Of a DNA stretch of 33,985 nucleotides, positions 1-8,000 are shown one piece after another. The notes beneath the pieces were generated by a model. It was not told the DNA's origin, did not search any database, and saw only the letters and a list, made by a program, of their open reading frames with translations. The stretch is from Candidatus Parabeggiatoa sp. nov. 2. GTDB taxonomy: Bacteria; Pseudomonadota; Gammaproteobacteria; Beggiatoales; Beggiatoaceae. A program made the position numbers and the translations under genes. The stretch lies in contig NBMI01000047.1 of the NCBI GenBank assembly GCA_002085445.1, forward strand, positions 1 to 33,985, given 5' to 3'. Within the stretch, counting starts at the first letter, position 1; every line of letters begins with the position of its first letter.

Positions 1-18
1 AAAAATCAGGAATTTACC

Positions 19-36
19 AGTCCCCTTTAGGGGACT
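19..36. repeat. Perfect hairpin AGTCCCCT-TT-AGGGGACT
   Basis: Two 8-base arms flank a 2-base loop. The same palindrome, with AA in place of TT in the loop, recurs at 15051-15068 between an antitoxin and its toxin gene. It is therefore a dispersed small palindrome and not a terminator specific to one gene. The rest of 37-296 holds the repeat at 83-112 and nothing else recognisable. Confidence 0.7.
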
Positions 37-82
37 TTAGCTTTGAGACAACGGCTTTACCAAAGGCTCTTTCTCGTTTATT

Positions 83-112
83 TCTTAACTTAATGGCATT
101 GAGGTGAAACCT
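83..112 (+). repeat. Left copy of 30-bp window-terminal inverted repeat
   Basis: These 30 bases are the exact reverse complement of 33886-33915 near the other end of the window. Sequence just inside each copy is also related: both sides carry a CAACCCCG-type GC hairpin next to an AACCT motif. The two ends therefore belong to one dispersed repeat family in opposite orientation. Confidence 0.85.
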
Positions 113-296
113 AGGGAAAGCAATATCAAAAAGGCCTCAACCCCGAAGGAGGTTAAATGTGAATGATACCATTTATGCCAATTCAGTAAAATTCATATCG
201 TTATAGTTTTCAACAGTTATAATCAGAAGACTCTACTGACTCGCGCCTGAAATGGGCGTATATCATTGCTCGTCATTTTTAAATAAGGTTTTAACG

Positions 297-902
297 ATGC
301 CAATAAAAGATTTAGGGGACTTATTACAGTTCATTAAAAAAAGGCCGGGAATGTATATTAATCCTATATCACTTAACCAATTGCGGCATTTCATTTCAGG
401 GTATCAATCTGCGCTGCATATACACAATATCGAAGAACTTAAACCTTTCAATTCATCTGTGAGTTTTCACGACTGGGTTGCTTTGAGAACGCATTATTCT
501 GAATCCACCTCTGGCTGGGTAAATATGATATTAGATCAAACAGATGGGAATGAAGAAGAGGCATTTGAGTTGTTCTTTAAATACCTTTCTGAATATGAGA
601 CGAGGAAAGAAAGAATCCTTTATGAACTGTCATTGCCTAAGCAGAATACACCCAAGGTTTGGAAAAAAACAGTGGAAGGTTATGAAATGGTTGAGGTATT
701 TTGTTACTTGCCACCGGCAACGGTACAAATCATAAAGTACACGGAGGATCCGGGTGTCTTTATTCGATATAAAGATTCTTTGGGTAAAACCATAGAAAGA
801 GAAGACTATCATTCTAGCCTTCAAAAAGCATTGTATTGGGTATCAATGGAATTCAAGGTATCTCAAGAAGATTGGGTTAAATTTTCCGCACGGCAACCAT
901 AA
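297..902 (+). CDS. Conserved hypothetical protein with an RPGMYI motif (201 aa)
   Basis: The chosen start is ATG 297, which has AAGG at 285-288 as a plausible ribosome site. An upstream in-frame ATG at 252 would add 15 residues of poor quality. The protein begins with a short helix and the motif KRPGMYI at about residues 14-20. It continues with a pattern of the type LxxLRHFxxGY, an acidic, helix-rich middle (QTDGNEEEAFELFFKYL), and a C-terminal half that looks beta-rich. No signal peptide or membrane segment is seen. From memory, the RPGMY(I/L)G plus FxxGY arrangement occurs in small bacterial proteins of unknown role, some near toxin loci. I do not recognise a named family and assign no function. 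The gene stands alone and is followed at once by a hairpin. Confidence 0.7.
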   Translation: MPIKDLGDLLQFIKKRPGMYINPISLNQLRHFISGYQSALHIHNIEELKPFNSSVSFHDWVALRTHYSESTSGWVNMILDQTDGNEEEAFELFFKYLSEYETRKERILYELSLPKQNTPKVWKKTVEGYEMVEVFCYLPPATVQIIKYTEDPGVFIRYKDSLGKTIEREDYHSSLQKALYWVSMEFKVSQEDWVKFSARQP

Positions 903-903
903 A

Positions 904-945
904 GGATTGCCCCTACATGCCCATTTTCTATGGTAGGGGCAATCC
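904..945. repeat. Hairpin with 13-bp arms directly after the first gene
   Basis: Arms 904-916 (GGATTGCCCCTAC) and 933-945 are perfectly complementary, with a 16-base loop. The left arm starts 2 bases after the stop codon, so the hairpin may end transcription. It has no T-tract, however, and two further GGTTGCCCTTTTC-like copies follow, so a dispersed repeat is equally likely. Confidence 0.6.
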
Positions 946-1422
946 CTTGTGGTTGCCCTTTTCTTGTGGTTGCCCTTTTCGGGATAAATGAAGGGTGCAA
1001 AATTTTCCGCAAATACCTAAGTCGGTGTTGAACTTGATTCTACTGAGCTTACACAAGATGTCTGGTAAATTTCGCGTAAACCATTTATTCCACATAAAAT
1101 GGCGTAAAGGGTAATGGCACGCACGATAGGAATTAAGGAATAAATATTGGGTGGGGCTAACGTTTCACAGCGACATTGATGAATTTAATAGCCTCTGAAA
1201 AGATTTAGATATCGTTGGTAAAGTGATTGAATTGCTAAGTTATTGATTTTTATAGGCTGGATATCGCAGCCCGTATCCACCCACAATCATTTAAAAATCT
1301 ATCCAAACTTATCACTTGTGTGTTAATAGGTATCAATAAAAATCCTCAACGTTATTGATTTAAATCATCACAGAACCCAATATTAAAATGATATAATTGA
1401 TGTTAGGCACTCAGCTTCCATA
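946..1422. other. Intergenic stretch with a possible dead gene start
   Basis: No intact gene is visible here. AAGGG precedes ATG 1114, which opens a 9-codon frame (MARTIGIKE) closed by TAA at 1141. The same TAATGGCAC start and an ACGATAG continuation recur at 28883 as another short dead frame. Both may be remnants of one small gene family of the MA(R/H)TI type, which resembles starts of UPF0175-like antitoxins. This is weak evidence. Confidence 0.3.
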
Positions 1423-1446
1423 AGCCTTGGGATAAATCCCAAGGCT
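1423..1446. repeat. 11-bp perfect inverted repeat upstream of kinase 1
   Basis: AGCCTTGGGAT at 1423-1433 and its complement at 1436-1446 are separated by AA. The hairpin ends 22 bases before the GTG start of the first kinase, in what would be its mRNA leader. It could affect expression or be one more dispersed palindrome. Confidence 0.6.
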
Positions 1447-1468
1447 AAAAGCGTTCAGGAACCTAAAG

Positions 1469-2845
1469 GTGACTAAAAGCTTTTTGTTGGGGATATGTAT
1501 TTTGCTGGCCGGCGTTTTCGGATGGTTTATGGCATTTCGCATATTAACGCAAATCGGGGGAGAACCGGCTAAAGTGGCCCAAATCACGGAACAAGTCGCG
1601 GCCGGCAATCTTAACTTGCGGCTTGAATCAGGGCAAGCGGTGGCGACCGGTATTTATGCTTCCGTCAATCAGATAATCCAACAGTTACAACAAGTGACAG
1701 AGGACGGCGTAAAATCGGATTGGCTTAAAACCGGGCAAACCGACTTGAATGAGAAAATGCGCGGTGAGCAAGAACCGATAGTCTTAACCAACAATGTCCT
1801 TAGTTACCTTGCGGATTATATCAAGGCCCCAGTCGGCGTGTTTTTTTTAGCCGAGGGGGATCGCTTTAAACTGGTGAGCAGCTACGCCTATAAACAGCGC
1901 AATAATAACTATAACGAATTTAAGTTGGGAGAAGGCTTGGTTGGACAAGCAGCCTTGGAGAAAAAAAGCCTTCTGTTTAGCAAAATTCCGCCAGAACATA
2001 TTCATTTGTCTATCAACTCGGGCATGGGTGAATCCCCACCCCATGATATTTTTGTCCTACCCCTGATTTATGAAAATCAAGTCTTGGGCGTTTTGGAATT
2101 AGCCACCTCTCGTGATTTTACCGCCACCGAGATAGAATTACTTGACCGAGTGGCTGACAATATTGCCATCAGTCTCAATTTGGCCCAATCTCGTTTGCGT
2201 ATGCAAGCACTACTTCTTGAATCTCAGCAACTCACCGTCACTCTGCAAACTCAACAACAGGAGGTTGTTGAAAGAGAAGAACGTATTCGCACTATTGTCG
2301 ATACCGTCATTGATGCGATCATCACCATTAATGAACGGGGGATTATCGAATCCTTTAACAAAGCGGCCGAGAAAATATTTGGCTACCGCAGTGCGGAAGC
2401 CATCGGGCAAAATGTCAAAATACTGATGCCAGAACCCTACTACAGTGAACACGACCAGTACCTCCGTAACTACTCAAGCACTGGCATTGCTAAAATACTT
2501 GGCAAGCAACGTGAATTTATGGGTCAACGTAAAGACGGTTCCACTTTCCCGATAGAGATAGCCATTGATGAAATGGTGGTAGGCGACAAACGTTTGTTTA
2601 CTGGCATTATCCGCGAGATTACCGAACGCAAAAATGCCGAAGAAGCTTTGCTACAACAGCAAGAAGAACTTCGCTCCGCTAATGAAGAATTACAAGCACA
2701 ACAGGAAGAACTGGCCGCCAATAATGAAGAACTACAATCGCAACAGGAAGAACTCCGCATAATAGCTAATACCGAGCTTGGAGAACGCACTAAGACGTTA
2801 GAAGAAAGTAAGCAAGCCTTAGAAGACAAGGCGCAGGCGTTATAA
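1469..2845 (+). CDS. 5' piece of interrupted kinase: TM-HAMP-GAF-PAS-coiled coil (458 aa)
   Basis: This is the only piece with its own start signal (GTG with AGGA at 1457-1460). If translated alone it would give a membrane-anchored GAF-PAS sensor with a coiled coil rich in QQEEL units and no kinase core. The PAS stretch contains IIxxxNxAAxxIFGYxxxEAIGxN, then MPEPYxxxH, a typical PAS/PAC arrangement. The intact neighbour kinase has no PAS domain, so the two genes differ here even though their other halves match closely. Confidence 0.55.
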   Translation: MTKSFLLGICILLAGVFGWFMAFRILTQIGGEPAKVAQITEQVAAGNLNLRLESGQAVATGIYASVNQIIQQLQQVTEDGVKSDWLKTGQTDLNEKMRGEQEPIVLTNNVLSYLADYIKAPVGVFFLAEGDRFKLVSSYAYKQRNNNYNEFKLGEGLVGQAALEKKSLLFSKIPPEHIHLSINSGMGESPPHDIFVLPLIYENQVLGVLELATSRDFTATEIELLDRVADNIAISLNLAQSRLRMQALLLESQQLTVTLQTQQQEVVEREERIRTIVDTVIDAIITINERGIIESFNKAAEKIFGYRSAEAIGQNVKILMPEPYYSEHDQYLRNYSSTGIAKILGKQREFMGQRKDGSTFPIEIAIDEMVVGDKRLFTGIIREITERKNAEEALLQQQEELRSANEELQAQQEELAANNEELQSQQEELRIIANTELGERTKTLEESKQALEDKAQAL

Positions 2846-2935
2846 AAAAGCATGCAATATAAATCAGAATTTCTGGCGAATATGTAGCATGAACTGCGTA
2901 CTCCGTTAAATAGCCTACTGATTCTTGCACAACTA

Positions 2936-3430
2936 TTGGGCAACAATAAAACCGGTAACTTAACGGACAAACAAGTGGAATATGCCCAGACGATTCACAG
3001 TGCTGGTGCCGACTTGTTGACACTCATCAACGAGATACTTGATTTGTCCAAAGTGGAAGCCGGTAAAATTGACATTTATCCCGAAAATGTCTCACTGACG
3101 GAATGGGTGGAAACGATTGAACATAAATTCCGCCATGTTGCGACAGACAAAGGGCTCGCTTTCAACATCACGGTGGCCGACGATTTGCCGTTTCTGTTAT
3201 ACACCGATGTGCAACGGGTCAAACAAATCCTCAACAACTTGCTCTCCAATGCCTTCAAATTTACCCGTCAGGGAGAAGTCAACTTAGATATCAGGAAAGC
3301 CAACGTTCCTGAACTGAGACGTTCAGGACTTCAGTGGGATGACGCTTCTGAACCACCAAACTTCTTTGCGATCAGTGTTATCGATACAGGGATTGGTATT
3401 CAATCAGAAAAACAACAAGTGATATTTTAA
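2936..3430 (+). CDS. Middle piece of interrupted kinase: end of HisKA and ATPase N box
   Basis: The open stretch between the second and third stops really begins at the HELRTP histidine (2888). It carries the second HisKA helix (SKVEAGKI), the N box (LNNLLSNAFKFT) and the start of the G1 box (DTGIGI). It has no ribosome binding site and lacks the G2 box, so a functional separate protein is unlikely. It is listed because the reading frame is clearly conserved and matches the paralogue nearly residue for residue. Confidence 0.35.
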   Translation: MGNNKTGNLTDKQVEYAQTIHSAGADLLTLINEILDLSKVEAGKIDIYPENVSLTEWVETIEHKFRHVATDKGLAFNITVADDLPFLLYTDVQRVKQILNNLLSNAFKFTRQGEVNLDIRKANVPELRRSGLQWDDASEPPNFFAISVIDTGIGIQSEKQQVIF

Positions 3431-3442
3431 GCCTTTCAACAA

Positions 3443-4885
3443 GTGGATGGCACCACCAGCCGCCGCTATGGAGGAACCGGGCTAGGCTTATCCATCACCC
3501 GCCAGTTAGCTCGACTGCTAGGTGGCGATATTCAATTGCACAGTGAAGAAGGAGTGGGCAGTACCTTCACATTGTATTTGCCTGAAACGACGTCTGTACC
3601 CGCTAAAGCGTCTACTCCTCAACCCGGCGTCGAGCCTTTAGGCGGTAGCACGGAAGTCGAGCCTTTAGGCAGTACACAGATTGTAGATGACAGAGCCAAT
3701 CTGCAACCAACGGACAAATCCATCTTAATTATTGAAGATGATAGGAAATTCTCTGGCATCCTCATGGAACTCGCACGCGAAAAAGACTTTAAGTGCATTA
3801 TTGCCGAAGATGGTAAAACCGGCTTGCAACTGGCTGAACAATACAAGCCCACTGCCATTATCCTTGATGTGGGTTTACCGACCGTAGATGGCTGGACAGT
3901 CATGGAAAAACTGAAAGACAATCCCAACCTGCGGCATATTCCAGTGCATTTTATCTCCGCCTACGAACAACAGATGGATGCACAAAAAATGGGGGCTATC
4001 GGTTATTTACTCAAACCGGTGAATGTGGCTGAACTTGGCAAAGCATTCGATTCGATAGAACAGTTTATTGCCAAGACTATGAAGACATTATTGGTGGTTG
4101 TGGATAACAAATCGCATCAACACAAAATTCTGGAGTTAGTTGGGAATGAGGATGTCCAAACGACACTCGCCGTGACGATGGCAAAAGCATGTCAGCACTT
4201 ACAAGTGGCCTCGTTTGATTGTATTATCCTTGATATAGATATAGAACAAAGTTCTGGCATCAAATTGCTTGAGCAGATGCAAAAAGAAAAAGGTCAGTGC
4301 CAAACGCCTTTGATTATCTATGCAGAACGCGAATTAACACCGAACGAAGAAATGTTATTGCAACAATGTGTAGATAATATTCCTATCAAGATCGTGAGAT
4401 CACCTGAACGTTTATTAGACGAAGCCACCCTGTTTCTACATCAGGTGGAAGCCAACTTACCGCTCGAAAAGCGCCAAATGTTACAGATGGTGCATGACAA
4501 AACGGCGATTCTAGGCGGTAAAAAGGTGTTGATTGTGGATGATGATGCACGTAATACCTATGCCTTAGCAACCGTTTTGGAGGACAACGAGATGGAAGTT
4601 ATCGTCGGTATAAATGGTATTGAGGCCCTGGCATTGTTGGAGAAACATGCGGATATTGCCCTAGTGTTGATGGATATTATGATGCCCGAGATGGATGGAT
4701 ATGAAGCGATGCAAAAAATCCGACAACAATCACGCTACCGTAAATTGCCCATTATCGCCCTGACAGCGAAAGCTATGAAGGGTGACAAAGCTAAATGTAT
4801 TGAAGCGGGCGCAAATGATTATTTGTCTAAGCCGGTGGACAGTGATAAATTGATTTCGCTGATGCGGGTGTGGTTGTATCGGTAA
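3443..4885 (+). CDS. 3' piece of interrupted kinase: ATPase G2 box plus three receivers
   Basis: Opens at GTG 3443, five codons after the third stop, and begins with the GGTGLGLS ATP-lid motif. It continues with three receiver domains: REC1 (EDD acid pair, phospho-Asp in ILDVGLP, Lys in LLKPVN), REC2 (ILDIDIEQSSG, weaker), and REC3 (VDDDARN, LMDIMMPEMDG, LTAKAM, LSKPVD). If translated from an internal start it would be a stand-alone triple receiver. No convincing ribosome site is seen. Its last 70 or so bases are almost identical to the end of the downstream kinase gene. Confidence 0.45.
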   Translation: MDGTTSRRYGGTGLGLSITRQLARLLGGDIQLHSEEGVGSTFTLYLPETTSVPAKASTPQPGVEPLGGSTEVEPLGSTQIVDDRANLQPTDKSILIIEDDRKFSGILMELAREKDFKCIIAEDGKTGLQLAEQYKPTAIILDVGLPTVDGWTVMEKLKDNPNLRHIPVHFISAYEQQMDAQKMGAIGYLLKPVNVAELGKAFDSIEQFIAKTMKTLLVVVDNKSHQHKILELVGNEDVQTTLAVTMAKACQHLQVASFDCIILDIDIEQSSGIKLLEQMQKEKGQCQTPLIIYAERELTPNEEMLLQQCVDNIPIKIVRSPERLLDEATLFLHQVEANLPLEKRQMLQMVHDKTAILGGKKVLIVDDDARNTYALATVLEDNEMEVIVGINGIEALALLEKHADIALVLMDIMMPEMDGYEAMQKIRQQSRYRKLPIIALTAKAMKGDKAKCIEAGANDYLSKPVDSDKLISLMRVWLYR

Positions 4886-4919
4886 ATTCTATCGTTTTCC
4901 AGAAAAATCCTTTAAGCCT

Positions 4920-4952
4920 AAACCTCAGAGGTTTGGCAAACCTCTGAGGTTT
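4920..4952 (+). terminator. 15-bp-arm hairpin between the two kinase genes
   Basis: Arms 4920-4934 and 4938-4952 are perfectly complementary around GGC and end in TTTT. This fits a factor-independent terminator for the first kinase. Each arm is itself close to a palindrome (AACCTC-A-GAGGTT), which is also typical of a dispersed repeat. Start codon 5014 lies 61 bases downstream, so the second kinase probably has its own promoter or relies on readthrough. Confidence 0.6.
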
Positions 4953-5013
4953 TGTGACAGACGTGGGTATCTTATTTATTGTGATGTCCCTAACTGATAA
5001 CTGGGAGAATCTT

Positions 5014-8000
5014 ATGAACGCTTTTAACAATCTCAAAGTAGGTAACAAAATTATCATCGGCTACATTGCGATACTGGTACTGATGGGAAGCATGGCTACC
5101 GTGCTACTATTCAGCCTGAGCAATCTGATGACAGATTTTACTTTCTTGGTTGAACACGATCAACCTGTGTTGTCCAATGCTCACCTGTTAACAAAACTGG
5201 CTGTGGATATGGAAACCGGCGAACGCGGTTTTCTTATCACCGGTTTGGATGAATTTCTTGAGCCTTACCATAACGGCATAGCCGAATTTGATAGGCTGCT
5301 GGAAACCGAGAAAAAACTGGTTAGCGACAATCCGTCTCAGGTAGCCGTGCTGGAGAAAATTGGCAACCTTCACGATGAGTGGGTTCGGGTGGCCGGTAAG
5401 CCAGAGATTGCCAAGCGGCGCGAAGCTAACAAAACCACTGTCAGTGCCGAGCACCTCCAAGAAATACTCAAGGTTGGGGTGGGTAAAGGCATTCTAAATG
5501 AATTGCGCGGTGTGCTGGATCAGATGGCGGCCAATTTGACAGCTAAGGATGATCTAAAAAGTGTCATCTTGGCCCTCAAGATTGCCAAAAATAGGCTTGA
5601 TCAAGAAACTGGCCAACGTGGTTTCCTCATCACTGGTGAAGACAGTTTTCTTGAACCTTACCACAATGGTCAGATACAGCTGACAACTCATATAGCAGCC
5701 CTGCGTGCCCGACTGGCCGGTGACTTGGACAACCGAGTATTATTAGATAGAGTTGAGTCGCTGTCGGCCAAGTGGATGGAAAAAGCGGCTGAGCCTGAGA
5801 TCAATGCTCGGCGGAAGATGAATGCCAACCCGGTCACAATGGCCGATGTGTCGGCCTTGATTGAAACCGGGACTGGCAAAGATATCCTAGACGCAATGCG
5901 TACCCAATTTGATACCTTTATTCAGAACGAGCATGAATTGAATGCGGAACGATCCAAGGAGGCTAAAGAAGATGTCGTGCAGGTACAGATTCTGACCTTG
6001 AGTTTGACCTTGGGCACAATCCTCATTGGTTTTATGCTAGGTATTTCCATCTCGCGAGGCATTACACGTCCCTTGGCAAAACTGACTGAAATGGCTAACC
6101 AACTGGCGGTTGGAAACCTCAACCAAAGGGTTGAGGTTAATAGCCGCTCTGCTATGACCAAACTCACTCTTCGTCAGGATGAGATGGGTGATATTGGGCG
6201 AGCTTTTGAGGCTTTGGCCCGTTATTTTCAGGAAGTGATTGAGGATATTGTCCAAGTAACCCAAGGATTAGCAGACGGTCATTTGCATCCCCAGTCGAAA
6301 ACGGAATACCGAGGAGACTTCATCCAGATTAAAGAGGCCCTTGAAACAGCTACGAGCAGGTTAGCAGAAGCCACGACTAAAAATACCACGCAAGATTGGC
6401 TTAAAACGGGGCAAGCACAATTAAATGATCTGGTGAGCGGCGAGCAAGAAATCGTCAAGTTGGCTAAGAATGTCATTTCCTTCTTAACCACCTATACAGA
6501 AGCGCAGGTTGGTTTATTTTATTTGCTGACAGAGTCCCATTCTCTCAGTGATCATCGGCCCACTGCATTTTTAGTGGGTGAAGGTTTAATTGGACAGGCT
6601 GCTCTGGAACGAAAACAGATTTCCGTCAATCGGAGACCGGAAGAATGCGTTCATGTGATTCAATCTGGTTTGGCAGATGTTTTACCCAACCATGTGCTAC
6701 TGATTCCCTTTTTGTATGAAAATACCGTCAAAGGTCTCATTGAAATCGGTTCTTCGGAGGCATTGACGGAGATTAAACAGGTGTTTTTTCAACAGGTGAT
6801 GCCGAACATTGGAATAGCAGTGAGTACCACCGAGTCACGCACCAGAATGCAGGAATTGTTAGAGCAAAGCCAGCAGCAGACTGAAGAATTGCAATCTCAG
6901 TCAGAAGAACTGCAAAGTCAACAAGAAGAAATGCAACAAATTAATGAAGAGTTGCAAGCTCAACGGGAAGAACTAGAAACGAAACAGGTAGAACTTCAGC
7001 AGCGGAATGAAGCGCTGCAAAGTCAGGCTGAAGAAACGAAAAGTCAGTCTGAGGAATTACAAACCCAACAGGAAGAATTGCGCCAGAGCAATGAAGAACT
7101 AGAAGAGCGCACGAGAGAATTAGAGCGGCAAAAATCGGAAATTCAACACAAGAATCTCGCGTTGGAAAGAACCCAAGCAGCGATTGAGATAAAAGCCAAA
7201 GAATTGGAACTGGCAAGCCAATATAAGTCTGAATTTCTAGCCAATATGTCGCATGAGTTACGCACCCCTTTAAACAGTCTACTGATTCTCGCGCAATTGT
7301 TGGCCAACAATAAACCCGGCAATTTAACCGACAAACAAGTGGAATATGCGCGGACAATTCATAGTGCTGGTTATGACTTGCTCACACTCATCAATGACAT
7401 TCTGGATTTATCCAAAGTCGAAGCCGGCAAAATGGACGTGAATGTTGAAGAATTACCATTAACTGAATGGGTGGAAACGATTGAACAGAAATTCCGTCAT
7501 TTGGCTTCTGAAAAAGGGCTGGCTTTCCATATCCGGGTTGCTGAAGACGTGCCGCAGATACTAAAAACCGACGTGCAGCGGCTCCAACAAATTATTAACA
7601 ACTTGCTCTCCAATGCCTTTAAATTCACGGAAGAGGGCGAAATCAACCTGACGATGCAGCGTCCCGCCGACAACGAAGAGGTTGCTATCATGGACTTTGA
7701 TCCTGCCAAAACCCTTGCGTTTAGTGTCGCTGATACTGGTATAGGTATTCCCGAAGATAAAAAACAACTTATCTTTGAGGCCTTTCAGCAGGTGGATGGT
7801 AGCACGAGCCGGCATTACGGTGGTACCGGGCTGGGTTTATCTATTTCTCGCCAATTGGCTAGACTTCTTGGTGGGGAAATTCGATTGCACAGTGAAGAAG
7901 GTAAGGGTAGTACTTTTACGTTGTATTTACTTGAAACCCTTGAGATAAGCAACTCAGAAGATCAGCCACCTCCAACCTCGGTACCTTCCCAAGCTGATGA

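Larger units (their letters stand above)
1469..4885 (+). pseudogene. Hybrid sensor histidine kinase interrupted by three in-frame stops
   Basis: One frame runs for 1139 codons with no frameshift but is cut by TAA at 2843, TAG at 2885 and TAA at 3428. Read through, the order is: one transmembrane helix (residues 4-24), HAMP-like linker, GAF-like domain (about 90-250), PAS domain (about 275-390), a Q/E-rich coiled coil, HisKA (ANM-stop-HELRTP), HATPase_c with N box and GTGLGLS, then three receiver domains. The TAG sits where the paralogue at 5014-9267 has the Ser just before the phospho-accepting His (tcg). The first TAA replaces gaa and the last replaces gag. The protein lacks an extracellular sensor, because it starts at the second membrane helix of the usual layout. 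GTG 1469 has AGGA eight bases upstream. Most likely it is a young pseudogene; readthrough or split expression is possible. Confidence 0.85.

Noticed and set aside
2524..2970. Minus-strand Ser/Cys-rich frame opposite the kinase coiled coil
   Set aside because: It is the antisense of Gln/Glu-rich QQEEL codons; the composition is an artefact of the repeat and there is no ribosome site. A similar antisense frame at 6941-7357 is rejected for the same reason.
1469..4885. Alternative genetic code (TAA/TAG read as an amino acid)
   Set aside because: Long neighbouring genes end normally in TAA, TAG or TGA and contain no such in-frame codons, and the three stops align with two different residues (Glu, Ser).
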